Position numbers and translations under genes: made by a program. DNA of 64,000 bases. It comes from Cryptomeria japonica. Its lineage: Eukaryota; Streptophyta; Pinopsida; Cupressales; Cupressaceae. Positions 10,733 through 22,891 of this stretch are shown piece after piece. The notes beneath the pieces are model-generated. The model saw only the letters and a list, made by a program, of their open reading frames with translations, ran no database searches and was not told the DNA's origin. Where the stretch lies: NCBI RefSeq assembly GCF_030272615.1, contig NC_081408.1:763241673-763305672 (forward strand), given 5' to 3'. How positions within the stretch are numbered: the stretch's first letter is position 1; every line of letters begins with the position of its first letter.

Positions 10733-13700
10733 CAGGGGTGGAGGTAGAGGTAGAGATCAAGTGAATCACCGAGGTGGTTACCAAAGTAAGACAAATGAGC
10801 AGAGAAACCAAGGAGAAGCCAAGTTGACTGAGCATGGCAGTGAAACCAATCCTAGAGGAGGACATTCTAGAGGAAGAGGTGCACAAGGTGGACCAAATAG
10901 GGGCAGAGGTACCGGCAGATGTAACTCCTACTTTGCAACAATGAAGTGTTACAATTGTGGACAATTGGGACACCCGACATATAGATGCCCTGACAAGCCT
11001 ACATCATCAAACAGTGGAAAGAGGGTTGCTTATGCACATGAAGACTCTTCAAGCAACAAGACACCTGAGGTGGATCATATTGAATCAGAGAGTGGAGAAA
11101 ATCTGATGTTTAATAGGGTCTTGATAAGACAGCCAGTCAAGAGTGAATCTAAGCATAGGAGAGCATTGTTTAGGGTGAGATGCAAGATTCTTGGTAAAGT
11201 GTGCAAGGTGATAGTTGATTCAGGCTCAACTGACAATATCATATCAGAAGAGGCAGTTAGGAAGCTGAAACTCACAAGGATACCCCACACTAACCCATAC
11301 AAGGTGACATGGTTGAATCATGAGCAGAGTGTGCTGGTCAATGAATAGACTTGGGTAGAGTTTTCCATTGGAGGATACAAGGACAAAATCCTTTGTGATG
11401 TGTTGCCCATGGATGCATGTCATCTGCTGCTAGGAAGACCCTGGCAATTTGATAGGAAGATGATCTATGATGGAGAGGAGAACTCCATTTCCTTTAAGAA
11501 GGACAACAAGACCTTCAAGATTCAGTCTTTGATAGAGAATGAAGAAGGAACTTCAAAGACACCTAGTGTCTTAATGGCTACCAGTAAAGAGTTTTTGAAC
11601 TTGCTACATGAGGAGGAGATAGTGAAGTGTGCCATCTTTGTGAAAACAAAGGAGGAAGAAGACAAGTTGCAGACAGAAATACCCAAGGAGGTAAAGCAAA
11701 TGTTGCAAGAGCATAAGGATATAGTGAGTGATGGAACACCTGCAACACTCCCACCTAGAAGGTCTATAAGTCATCAAATAGACTTTGTTCCCAGTGCATC
11801 CTTACCTAACAAGGCTGCTTATAACCTCATACTTGATCAGAACAAGGAGGTAGCAAGGCAAGTGCATGAGTTATTGGAACAAGGACTGATGAAGAAGAGC
11901 ATCAGCCCATGTGCAGTCCCAGTAGTGCTAGCATCAAAAAAAGGAGGTAATTGGAGACTTTGCACTGACTCAAGAGCAATTAATAGGATTACCATAAGGT
12001 ATAGGTTTCCTATTCCTAGAATAGAGGATCTTATGGACTGTTTAGGAGGGGCTATGTATTTCACCAAGCTAGACCTTAAAAGTGGTTATCACCAGATAAG
12101 AATTAAGGAGGGTGATGAGTGGAAGACTGCTTTTAAAACCATAGATGGATTGTATGAATGGCTTGTGATGCCATTTGGACTCACCAATGCTCCAAGCACC
12201 TTCATGAGGTTGATGAATGAAGTGTTGAAGGATTTCACAGGCAGATTTGTGGTGGTGTACCTAGATGATATTCTCATCTATAGCAGAACCAAAGAAGAGC
12301 ACCTTGAGCATTTGAGGTTAGTCTTAGAGAGGTTGCATGAGGAGAAGCTATCCATCAACCTAGAGAAGTGTGACTTCTAGAAACAGGAGCGGGTTTACTT
12401 AGGATTTGTGGTGTCTAAAGGAACCGTGAAGATGGATCCAAGTAAAGTGGAGGCAATCTTGAATTGGCCTGCACCTAGAATAGGGACTGAGGTAAAAAGT
12501 TTCCATGGATTAGCTCAATTCTATAGGAAGTTTGTGAGGAATTTAAGTGGTATATGTGCACCAGTCCTTGACACCATTGAAGGAGGTCTTAAAACCAAGT
12601 TTAAGTGGACTGAGCAGGCTGACAAAGCATTTCAATTGTTGAAGCAAGAAGTAGCCACAAAACCTATCCTTCTCCTACCTACGTTTGATAAGCTATTCAC
12701 TTTGGAGTGTGATGCAAGTGGAATTGCAATAGGGGGTGTATTGAGTCAAGAGAGAAGACCTATGGCATTTTTCAGTGAGAAGCTTGATGAAGCAAAGAAG
12801 AAGTACTCAGCCTATGACCTAGAGTTATATGCATTAGTGCAGTCACTAAAGAAATGGAGGCATTACCTACTTCCAAAGGAATTTGTAGTGTTCACAGACA
12901 ATCAGGCATTGAGTTACATCAACACTCAAGAGAAGCTAAGCAATAGACATCTGAAATGGATGGAATATCTCCAATCCTTCACCTTCACCATCAAGCATAA
13001 GAAGGGGCAACTTAATAAGGTGGCAGATGCATTAAGCAAGAAGTTGTTGACTGTTCAAGAATTACAGTTGCAGAGCATAGGCATAGAAGGTTTCAAAGAC
13101 CTCTATGAAGGAGATGAAGACTTCTCATCAGCTTACAATATTTGCAAACAGTTTGAGAACCATTTCCATGGTGAGTATGCAGATTATACTCTCCAAAATC
13201 ATCTCTTGTTCAAGGGTAACCAGTTGTGTGTACCTAGAGGATCCATGAGGGAGAACCTCATCCAAGAGAAACATAATGGTAGTTTGAATGGACACTTTGG
13301 GATTAATAAGACCCTAGACTTAGTACAGAGGTATTACTATTGGCCAAAGTTGGCAAGAGATGTGAGAAGATATGTAGAACATTGTGGTGTATGCCAAAGA
13401 GCCAAAGGTGGATCAAGCAATGCCGGTTTATATCAACCATTACCGGTCCCTAACAGACCTTGGGAATGTATAAGCATGGACTTTGTAGTAGGACTTCCCA
13501 AGACAAAAACAGGTATGGACAGCATCTATGTGGTAGTAGATAGATTTTTCAAGATGAGTCATTTTATACCATGTAAGACTACACATGATGCAAGCTATGT
13601 TGCACATCTTTTCTTCAAAGAGATTGTTAGGATTCATGGACTCCCTTTAAGCATTGTTTGAGACAGGGACAACAAGTTCATGGGTCATTTTTGGCAAACA

Positions 13701-14555
13701 TTATGGAGGAGACTAGGAACTAACTTGTCATTTAGCTCAGCTTACCATCCACAAACAGATGGTCAAACGGAAGTCATCAACAGAGTGTTAGGCAATTTGT
13801 TGAGGTGTCTAACTAAGGAATATGGTCAGACATGGGACCTTATCATTCCTCAAGCAGAGTATGCATATAATGACAGTGTGAATAGGACCACTGGTAGAAG
13901 TCCTTTTGAGGTTGTGTATGGTAGACATCCAAGGGGAGTATGTGAGTTGAGAGATCTTGGTAGTTTGGAGATGAAGAGTGGACAAGCAGAGGACTTCACT
14001 CAAACCATCAAGGAAGTCCAAGAGCAAGTTAAGAGGGCCATCCTTGAATCCACACAAAAGCTGAAAGCCAAAGTGGATGAGAAAAGAAGAGAAGTTCAGT
14101 TCAAGGTGGGTGACTATGTGATGGTCCATTTGAGCAAAGCTAGGATGCAAAGTGGTAAGCCTACCAAACTACAGATGAAGAGGGTAGGACCTTGTCAAAT
14201 TCTGGCAAAATATGGTGAGAATGCCTATAAGGTTGATTTACCTTCAGACTTAGCCATTTCACCAGTTTTCAATGTTGCTAATCTGGTAATGTACAAGGGA
14301 GAGATAGCAGAGCAGACTGAGAACCATACCAAGGTGTTACAAGACTTGGATTTAAACACCTTACCTCAAGTGAAGAAGCCTAAAGCAGAGGAGATCTTGG
14401 AATCAAGGGTGAAGAAGTCTACTAGACACAAGGTCTTCATGGAACACTTAGTGAAATGGGCAGATCAACTAGTATCTGAAGCTACATGGGTGGAGGAGAG
14501 AAGGTTCAAGACACTTGGAATAGACCCGACTCTCATCTCTTCTTCTTTTTATTAG
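10668..14555 (+). pseudogene. gag zinc knuckle and pol of the nested gypsy element
   Basis: One frame with stops at 11346 (TAG), 12378 (TAG) and 13659 (TGA). Order: Arg/Gly-rich segment; zinc knuckle CYNCGQLGHPTYRC (CX2CX4HX4C, about 10945); aspartic protease (VIVDSGSTDNII, then HLLLGRPW); RT (FTKLDLKSGYHQIRI, catalytic YLDD at about 12260); RNase H (LECDASGIAIGG, FTDNQAL); integrase with HHCC zinc finger (GHFGIN... then CGVCQRAKG), DDE core (SMDFVVGLP, the stop just before DRDNKF, then DGQTEVINR) and the GPF/Y-like linker. Last is a chromodomain-like end (HLVKWADQLVSEATWVEE). The stop at 11346 fits CAG to TAG. Reverse transcription and integration functions of this copy are dead. Confidence 0.9.
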
Positions 14556-14563
14556 TTGTGTGC

Positions 14564-14573
14564 AGAGGGGGAG
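14564..14573 (+). promoter_or_regulatory. Polypurine tract
   Basis: AGAGGGGGAG lies two bases before the 3' LTR start TGGTGCAGG. Confidence 0.75.
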
Positions 14574-14575
14574 TA

Positions 14576-16164
14576 TGGTGCAGGAGCACCCTTCCAGACT
14601 CTTTCTCTTTCTTTGTCTTGTTGGTGTTATGCTTCTTTAGAAGCCATTGTACATAAAATAATGAGCCATGTGCTCATAGGTCCCAAGTAGGGTCCTAGAG
14701 GAGGTCTTAGGGGTCATAAGTCAAGATTGTGATTTTCTTGAAGATGGAGGGTATGTGTGTCCTGGAGCTGTTTATGGGTCCTTCATATCATGGTGGTGTC
14801 CTTAGGTTGGCCCATTGTGGGTCTAGGAGTCAGCAAGAGCAACATTGGGAAAGTTGCTCAAAAGTTGCATAACTTTTAAAAGTTGTCAAGCAACTTTTCC
14901 ACCATGATGTCAAAATCCTTAGGTTGGCGTGGACAACCCTAAATGTGGCACACTGACTGAGGTATGGGTAGTATAATATGTTACAAACCCTAAGTTAAAG
15001 GGTTGGATGTCAGAGATTGTACGGCTCAAGCAAATTGAATTGACTGTGACTGTTTTTGGGTTACCAGACAGTTTGTATGCAGTTACCGAGCAAACTAATG
15101 GATTGATTTGCAAGCAAACCTATGTGGAATGTCTTCTTTGGTGTATATATCTTCCTTGTGAGTGATTAGATTAGCTTTTTGTTTATCAGTTGAGTGTGTT
15201 TGTAAATAATTTGTAAGTTGCAATCTTACTGTCTAGTTTTGGACCGGTTTGAGCAAATGAAGTCTTAACTCCATTCCCTGTTGTGGAACCACCATGAAAC
15301 CATGGGGAATGGATGTGAAGACCCTATACTATAGTCCCAAGCAAGCAGGGCCATTGAAAATGCAAGGAGGCCAAGCAAAGACCCATTTCTAGTCAAGATT
15401 GGACAGTGCCCGGTTAGGAATGGCTGTTGGTGCAGAGGTCTTGGAGAGCAAGGTTGATTAGTGGAGAGTGCATCCTTTGGAGGAAGTGTAGAGGAGTGAG
15501 TGAAGCATCATTGGTGTGAAGGAGGAGCCTCCACCAATCCAAACAAGGTGGCTAAAACTCAAAACACTCACTGTGACCCAGGCAGACCCTAAAAACCCTC
15601 ACAAAAACCCTTAAAACCCTTAAAATCCACCTAGGATAGTGTACGGACACTTGGAGGACTAAAACCTAGAAAATCCTTGAGTCCTTGCCAAATGAATGGC
15701 AGTCCTTTTTGGGAGTTTGGGTTGTTTGTGCATCGTTTGTGAGAGGGAGCCCTAGAAGACCGGTTAGGAGGCCTAATTGGTCCTAATCCTTGTAGCCCTA
15801 TTTGAAGGCAAAACCCCAAATTTGTGAAATCGGTAAGGGGTTAGAATCTTGAAACCTCTTGCGGGCTCATGAATGGGTGGAAAGACCATGAAATAGACTT
15901 GAAACAACCTTGCTAAGACCTTGGAAGGTGTGGAACAAGATTAGCCCTTATTAGCCATAGTAAGGGGTTTTGAGTCTCATGAGTAGGTGAGACATTAAGA
16001 GCAGCATTGCAACTCATTGGTGGGTGGATTGGGCAAGGTCAGGGGATTCCTCAAGCAAAGGGGAAGTCCTAGAGACCCTAGGGTGAGTAGAGAACATCAG
16101 GTGATCCAAGGAAAGGATCCAAGAGCATAGACTAGGCTAGTCTATCCCAAACCCCATCCCATCA
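14576..16164 (+). repeat. 3' LTR of the nested gypsy element
   Basis: 1,589 bp, the partner of 8322-9903. It ends CATCCCATCA and is followed at once by the target copy TTCTT. Confidence 0.93.
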
Positions 16165-16169
16165 TTCTT

Positions 16170-16422
16170 CAACCGAAGTCTCCTCCTCTTTCCAGCCATC
16201 CCACCAATGACATTTGGTTTCAATCTCCACTTGGACATCACTCTCTACCGAGTCTAGACTGTCGAGAAATTTTTCGATGACTGATTTTGCTTCATCATCT
16301 AATTCGGCCTCATCATCTGAAACTTCAGCTTGTTTGTCAATAACATAAAAGCACCCAACTCCGAGATCAAACACAAAGTAAGGGCGCCCATATCCAGAAT
16401 CAACTGTCCAATCGTATTCCAT
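16170..16422 (-). pseudogene. N-terminal part of the unknown ORF of the small copia-type element
   Basis: Minus-strand frame starting MEYDWTVDSGYGRPYF, 18 bases downstream of the primer site, so this ATG is the natural start. About 84 codons lead to the gypsy insertion. The frame continues on the far side at 8316. Total original length is roughly 240 codons. Composition is acidic (SDDEAELDDEAKS, ESDVQVEIETK) with a Trp-rich patch. It is not a recognisable Gag. Confidence 0.5.
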
Positions 16423-16440
16423 CTCTACTCAAGCCAACCA

Positions 16441-16454
16441 TGGCTCTGATACCA
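16441..16454 (-). promoter_or_regulatory. Primer binding site, tRNA-iMet type
   Basis: Minus-strand TGGTATCAGAGCCA, two bases inside the 5' LTR end. It fixes the orientation of the element. Confidence 0.9.
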
Positions 16455-16456
16455 AT

Positions 16457-16732
16457 TGTTAGTTTAAACCGAGCAAAAAAATATGACAATCAACAATAAA
16501 ATAGAGAAAACAAAACAAAAACGAAAACATAACAATGCAAGTTTTAACGTGGTTCGCCGTTAAGTTGCTACGTCCACCAAAAAATAGGGAAATCTTATAT
16601 ATTAACTGATATCAATCCTACAGTCATACATGACTGCACTCAGTCATTTATAGAGACATCTCAGATATGAAATGAAGAGTCTTCTTAGAAAGACAAATAA
16701 CCATGTGACTGTTGGGCTTCATATTCCCAACA
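16457..16732 (-). repeat. 5' LTR of the small copia-type element
   Basis: 276 bp, nearly identical to 7425-7701, with TG...CA ends and target copy TAATG outside. Confidence 0.9.
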
Positions 16733-16737
16733 TAATG

Positions 16738-16914
16738 AACTTATAATTCTTTGCATCACAAGTAATTTGGAATCCGTAGATATATATCTTTGGGAAAGTG
16801 ATTCTTTTAAGGATGAATATGACAAGAATTTGATATATATAATGGTAGAAAGGAAGCTAACTTGGCTGCAAAAGAATTTAGTAGCAAGAAAAGGGAGTTT
16901 GTAGTGAAAACCAA
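16738..16914 (+). pseudogene. Right part of the open frame interrupted by the TE nest
   Basis: Continues the frame of 7291-7424: NNELIILCITSNLESVDI, then WESDSFKDEYDKN, then VERKLTWLQKNLVARKGSL and TAG. I do not recognise it. The segment from 16852 reappears at the junction of the segmental duplication (34653). Confidence 0.3.
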
Positions 16915-17003
16915 AGTAGAGGCAAGCTTATTCTTAAACGTCAACCTTCAGACCTGTTTCTTAGGCATGCAACCTGTTATGTTCTCTATATAATTTCTTT
17001 TGT
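16852..17003 (+). repeat. Segment repeated at the duplication junction (34653-34804)
   Basis: 152 bp match 34653-34804 with a few substitutions, in the same orientation. It marks the left edge of the ancestral tandem duplication; see 34653-34804. Confidence 0.85.
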
Positions 17004-17759
17004 ATCATTATTAGAAATGTAAAATTTGGTTTAGATCATATGCAAATGTGCATTATTATAGTCACTAAAGCATTGGCGGTAGTGAGAAACTTAATCAAAC
17101 TATATCATTCTTTACTAGTCTTAATGATTTGTCTACTTTAGCCGCTTGAAGCAATAAAAAGAACCCCGCTAATCATTTGAAAGTGAGAATTAATTTTGTA
17201 GTACTGGTTAAGCTCGATAGTAAGTGCTCAGTAGGAATAACGGCTAGAGTGTTGCAGTATATAGTTCCTTGAGAGCTTGATAAGCAGAACTTGGCATAAT
17301 TTCACTATCAAATAAAATAAATTCTGTTACTTCTCATCAAGTTGATGAACCAGTGGGGTTTGTTAAGTGCGATGGTAGCTTAAGAAATGAGTTAAGGTTG
17401 CACATATAGGGAGTGACTAATTATTGAGGATGAAAGAAGTCTTTGTAACCCTCATGGTACGATACATTGTCTTCTTATCCTTGCGTTTCTTCCTCTATTA
17501 TGTAAACATATAACGGAACCCTTAGATGCTCTTAGATGCCCTTTAAAGAAAGAATACAAGGTTGATCGCACATATATGTAAGATGAATGTAGATTGGCAA
17601 AGATAAAGCATAAATAACTGAGAGAATCACGTAGTGTGAATAAGTATCACATAGTGGCTAGTACTTGTCATTTAGATTTGTAATAGAAATAGAGTATGTT
17701 TTTTTGCAAACAATTAGCAAATAGAAGAGATTAATAATTTTGTAAGCATAACTTTAATT
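17004..17759. other. No gene seen
   Basis: AT-rich intergenic sequence with stops in all frames. I found no LTR, repeat or RNA structure I could support. Confidence 0.4.
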
Positions 17760-18260
17760 AAATCCTAACTCTAATTAAGTTGTAATCTTATTTGAACCCT
17801 AACTATAATACTAATTAAATTTTAATTATAAATTTAATTGAATACTAAATTTAACGTATAATAATCCCTAACCTAAATTGAACACTAATCTTAACCCTTA
17901 CCCTAGCCCTATTTTAACTTTAATAAAAGTGTCTCTAATTCCAATTATAACTCTAATCTTAATTGAATTGTATTCCTAACCTCTTTGAATCCTAACTATA
18001 ATTTAACCCTGACCTTAAATCAAACATTTTACCTATAAGCCTAATTAATCCTTAACCGTAACTCCAATTTAACTTTATACCTAACCCTTACCCTAACCAT
18101 GTTTGAACTATATCCATAATTCAATTCAAACTCAAAAATTTCTTTTATAACTTTAATTAAACATTAATTGAATGATAGTCCTAACCCTAATTGAACCCTA
18201 CTCCTGATTAAACTCTAACACAAAGTTATAAATCTAATCCTAATTGAACTATAATTCTAA
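17760..18260. repeat. Degenerate CCCTAA / CTAATTGAA tract
   Basis: Irregular array of units such as AACCCTAATTGAACCCTA, CTAACCCTTACCCTA and TCTAATTAAGT. Core CCCTAA words resemble the plant telomere repeat CCCTAAA, but the spacing is irregular (about 12-24 bases) and the units are heavily mutated. It may be an old interstitial telomere-like tract or a simple minisatellite. Confidence 0.55.
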
Positions 18261-18338
18261 CCCTATTTGTAATAGCAATTGTTTATGTTTTTTTTCAAAC
18301 AATTAACAAATAGAAGAGATTAATAATTTATACTATAT

Positions 18339-19572
18339 TTGTGATGCTAAAAATATGGTTAATTGAAACAAGCATACACATAGATGAGACAATAAAACAT
18401 AAGTAGGAAGCAAATACAAGATCTAAATTAAAGATACAAACCCATAACCTCCTTTCAAATGTCTCATCTTCGTCTATTCTTGAGGACCTTGAAGGTTGAA
18501 GAATTGTTGGCTCTCAGTGGAGTAATGACCTCCAAAGTGGCAACTCAAGAGTTGAGTAGCTACATCATGATTGATTGTGTAAATTGTATGAAACGCATGA
18601 TGATTGATGAATTATTTAACTAGAATGATCTATTCAAGCTACATGATTGATAAAATGAAACTAGTTTAATATGAAAATGAGCTATGATTAATCTAATTAA
18701 CAATTAATGCTAGATGATATGATGTAAATGCCTATAATGGCAATGCAAAAACTAGGAATGTAAGGGATCCTTATTGCTCCAAAATGGGGGGTATTTATAT
18801 GAATTCCAAGGCCAAAGTTGAGGTGGCAGGAATCAACAGTCCAAATTTGATCTGAAGATATCAAGAGTCAAGATTGAGGAAGTTGGAGAAGATGTTGGAG
18901 GAAGGGACACTTGTCATCTCTGTGGTGACAAGTGTCAAGGAGCCTTGCTCATGAGAGGGAAAGTGTCCAAGGGAGGAGACATGTGGCCAAAGTTTTCATG
19001 TGTCTCAAGGGGAGAATATCCAACCCATAAGAGGTTAGGATAAAAGAGGTTAGGATGTGCAAGAGGATAGGGTTAGTTAGACCCTAGGATTAGATAGAAT
19101 GGGTTAGGTTAGGGGATGATTAGGTTGGGTGGTTAAAATTTAAGAGCCATGTGCTCAATTTGAATTTAGAAATTCAAATATTTGAAAAAGATAATTAATC
19201 TCAACAAATCATGATGTGATTTGTTTTAACTAGTTATGAGATTAATGAATTTAAATGGGGGGAGGATTAATTAATTTAGATTAATAAATGAAAGGGGATT
19301 ATGAAATCAACTATATAAATAAATCATATAGATTTATTTGTACTAGTAGATGAATAAGGGAATTAATCAAATAGATTAATTAATTTAGATTAATAAATCA
19401 AAGGGGATTATGAAATCAACTATATAAATAAATCATGTAGATTTATTTGTACTAGTAGATAAATAAGGGAATTAATCAAATTTGTTTGTGAATTTGTTTA
19501 ATTGGGAAGGGTGATTAATTAAATAACTGCGTAATTAATTAATTATCTTCAGACCATTTTTAGTTGTATACA
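18339..19572 (-). mobile_element. Solo LTR of the Tat-like family
   Basis: 1,234 bp on the minus strand from TGTATACAACTAAAAATGG to TTTTAGCATCACA, flanked by a perfect ATATT duplication (18334-18338, 19573-19577). It is homologous over its length to the LTR at 1369-2425, with a TATAAATA box at 18792-18799 (minus). No internal sequence is present, so it arose by LTR-LTR recombination. A ~109-bp internal tandem duplication (19265-19373, 19374-19480) makes it longer than its relative. Confidence 0.93.
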
Positions 19573-19577
19573 ATATT

Positions 19578-22500
19578 GATTATAATGAATGAATAGGTAA
19601 TCGAAGAACTCAATCAAACTAACTTATAAATGTAGTAAATAAATGAGAGGCTTAGTAAAGATATTTATTTGAGAATGTGATTAGTGAACAAATCATAAAT
19701 TATACTTAAATAGTAGTAAAGAAAATTTAAATATTTAGTGTAGCAAAAGAGATGGAAGTGAGAACAATTTTTATTTATATTACATTGTATTAATATTAAT
19801 TATATTATTTTTTCATTGATATTCATTGCATTTTTTTTTTAAACATTATTATTTTGTATTATCTTACATTAATATTTATTCAATAAAAACGGTCTCCAAT
19901 CTTAAGCATAATCTAATCTTATATTTTATTTTTATTATAAAAATATTAATTTTATATTAGTGTTAAAATTATTAGATTATTATTTTTTATTATTCTAATT
20001 ACTAATATATTATATTGTTCACTTATTATATTATTATCAATATTAATGCTTTAATTATTAGAATATTTTTTATTTCAAACATTATATTACTATTTTATAA
20101 TTTTTATGGCTATATTGATAATGTTTTATATTATATTATGTTAATAATCTATTATTTTTTTAATCTTGTTATGTTAAAAAAATTCATAGTATTAAATTAG
20201 GTGAGCATAATGCTAACCTAACCAACCAAGAACTATTTAAAAAGTAAAATATTTGTTAACTTGTAATGGTAACTATCAAGATTTTCACAATCAATTAATA
20301 ATTAATTAATTAGCATCAAAATATTTTCACCTAGTTTCAATAATAAAGACAAAATTTCTTTGTCATGATGGCTACCTTGTAACATATATCAAATATAAAA
20401 AAAGTTTAGATTTATTATCAAATTTTTATATCATCGTATTGCATGAGGATAACTAAAATAAAAAGATTTAAATATTTAGATATAGATTCTAAATAATTTT
20501 AAAAGAAAACTAAAACATACCAAATATTATTTTAATGTACCTAAAAATTTGCCTGAAAAAATTCATGTAGAAAGTGGATCCAGAAAATCCGGTAATAAGA
20601 TGCAAATAATTTGAGCCAATTAGATCGAGGAAAAACAATTTCTGTAATTTGAAAACTTAAAAATCATGCATCTTAACTATTTAAAAATTGAAAAAAAAAA
20701 CATCCCAAGAAAAAAATCATAGATATCATTGGTGGAAAAACATTTGAATAATAATGAGTTAAAATGAAAATTGGGTACAATTGATTGCAATAGTACTAGC
20801 CCTACAACAAGTACTAATAAGATAGGCTAACCAGGATGCAATGCTATGAGAGCATGTCCTTATGCATAAGTCCAACTTGGTATTATTAAGGTCAGTTGAA
20901 AAGAAATAGTGTTATCTAGAGTATCTCAAGTCAAGTGGGGTGGTGAACCATGATTGCACATTCTATGTGTTCTTAACTATTCAAAATCTTTGGCCAAGGT
21001 GGTCCAAGGATTTGCATGTGCCATTCAGTTCACTTAAACTATATACATTTCCTAGTCAGAGGTCATGCTAGTTAGGGGGTACCTATAGTGTGTGACTGAC
21101 TAGAATTGTGTAAGTTTCAAAATACCAGTCTCAAATGGTAATTAGACCTAGCCCTGTGTCTGCACTCTTGTGAAGGGTAGGGCCACTTCCGTAAATAAGG
21201 TGTGTTGGGGAGAGGAAAAACACCTTGATGATGCTCTCCCTCAGAAAGATCAAGTTGAGACTCGTATGAAGATAACATAGAGTAAAGCAATTTCACTGTA
21301 GACTTTTGAACTCATTCTTTGTTTTTCTATATGATACAATTGATTATTAACTTAGGTATATGACTAAGTTTTAATCTTCCAATTTTATTCCTTCCTTCAA
21401 AAGCTTAATCATGTTTATAAATGATCAGGTAATATATAGATGATCGTTATATTTCAAAAAAGAAATTGTACACATGCAATTAGCTGAACTTTATTTATGT
21501 AAGCTGCTTAGAAATAATGCATATTTTTCTTTCAATAAGTATGTTACACTATATAGGAGTTTGCTTCTATCAAACCCCCATTTTGATGTTTTTGCCTTCC
21601 CAGACAACCCAATAGATAGATAGATTGGATAAAATGATAAAACAAATAGTGTAATAGAAACAAACCCACTTAATGGAGGAAAGCCCCTATTACAAAAGAT
21701 ACAATGATATATATAGATTAATTGCAACTAGATAATAGATGCACTTAGAGATTTGATAAAACAAGATAGTATTAGAATGCAATAGATACAAGAGATCAGA
21801 GAGAAGAAGAGCATTACATAGATATTCTCAGGACGTTTGTGTGTCGTACAAATGTCTGTGCTTCACACTCATCTTACCAAGTTAATCCCAGATTTGACTT
21901 TGGAGTGGCTAGCGTTGCTTTATGTTTAATATTCATGATCCAAAATGATAAAATCTCGATCATGACTTTTATCATAAATTCACAGTGTCATAAATGTATT
22001 GGGTGCAATTTAAGGCACTACAAACACGCCATCTTTGAGCCATATATATACAGTTGTCCTTTCTTGAATGATTTATACAAGATAAATAAAGAATATATAT
22101 AAGTAGATAATTGCACCTCTCAAAATTAACAAGAATCTAATGTAACGTGGGGATTCTCCTTTCTACTGATTAAGCACATTTATAAATAAAAAAGTGAGGG
22201 TTCTCCTTTCTTGACTGATATAACAAATTTATAAATAAAAAATTTAAAAAGTTTTTAGGTGGAAATTTCTATTTTCCTTCCGAGGTCTCCCACCTGGTCA
22301 AAACTTCTCTTGTTGCCTTAGGAGTCACGCAATCTAAATCTATGAATTTTTTTTTAGCTATTTTTAAAGTGCATGTGCATTCAAATCTTACCAATCTCCA
22401 CTAGGACCATAAATCACCACACCTAATTCATACGGCGAATGCAAAACCAATTTTTTGTGACTTAAATTCCTTCCCAATTTATTCCAAAGTGAATGGATAT

Positions 22501-22879
22501 TCTTTGCCTCTACGCCATGGATGATGAAATGCTGAGTCCTGTTTTTATGGGAAATCAACAATAACGTGGAACAAAGGAAGAAAAAATGCATTAGCCAACG
22601 AATAACTGTCCAATAGCCATCGAAAGTGACGGCACTGGCAGTAATTAAGGGGTCGGTGTTGAAATATAGAAAGACAACAGGTGGAGATTCTGCTTCTAGA
22701 TGCCTTTTATTGCTCTTTGTATCTTACCAAATAGGATTTCTAGAACAAACTCTTTCTTTTATTGACTCCTGCCTCCTTCCGTATGATCTGGTTTATAAAG
22801 TAAATGGTTGGAAAGCACATCTGCTTTGCTGTTGTTTAAATGACCGCTTATTGTTTGGAAAACTTGTAGATTGACGCAT
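19578..22879. other. Intergenic region upstream of the kinase gene; no gene seen
   Basis: Very AT-rich to about 20800 with only short low-complexity frames, then mixed sequence. Open frames near 21491-21727, 21839-22102, 22388-22591 and 22626-22874 have no recognisable domains. A TTTATAAAGTA word at about 22790, 100 bases before the kinase ATG, is a possible TATA box. The kinase promoter should lie in the last kilobase, but no element is certain. Confidence 0.4.
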
Positions 22880-22891
22880 TAAACGCTGAAC

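Larger units (their letters stand above)
8322..16164 (+). mobile_element. Chromodomain Ty3/gypsy retrotransposon nested in the copia-type element
   Basis: Full structure: 5' LTR, tRNA-iMet primer site, gag, pol, polypurine tract, 3' LTR. The 5-bp target duplication is TTCTT (8317-8321 and 16165-16169). Domain order is gag with zinc knuckle, protease, RT, RNase H, integrase and a chromodomain-like tail, the chromovirus order. Coding is broken by a frameshift and three stops, so this copy is not autonomous. By eye the two LTRs differ by a few percent plus small indels (for example 14 bases at about 14720 missing from the 5' LTR). Confidence 0.93.
7425..16732 (-). mobile_element. Small non-autonomous copia-type LTR element, split by a gypsy insertion
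   Basis: Two similar LTRs (277 and 276 bp) bound the element, with a perfect 5-bp target duplication TAATG at 7420-7424 and 16733-16737. On the minus strand the order is LTR, tRNA-iMet primer site, one unknown ORF, polypurine tract, LTR. Subtracting the nested gypsy (8322-16164 plus one TTCTT) leaves roughly 1.5 kb in total. That is too small for gag-pol, so it must have moved with enzymes supplied in trans. Size and layout recall TRIM/LARD-like elements, but it carries a coding frame. Confidence 0.85.

Noticed and set aside
20015-20200. 61-codon Ile/Tyr-rich frame
   Set aside because: Low-complexity AT-rich DNA; composition alone explains it.
22626-22874. 82-codon frame just upstream of the kinase
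   Set aside because: No domain, most likely 5' flank of the kinase; not fused to it because of the in-frame TAA before the kinase ATG.
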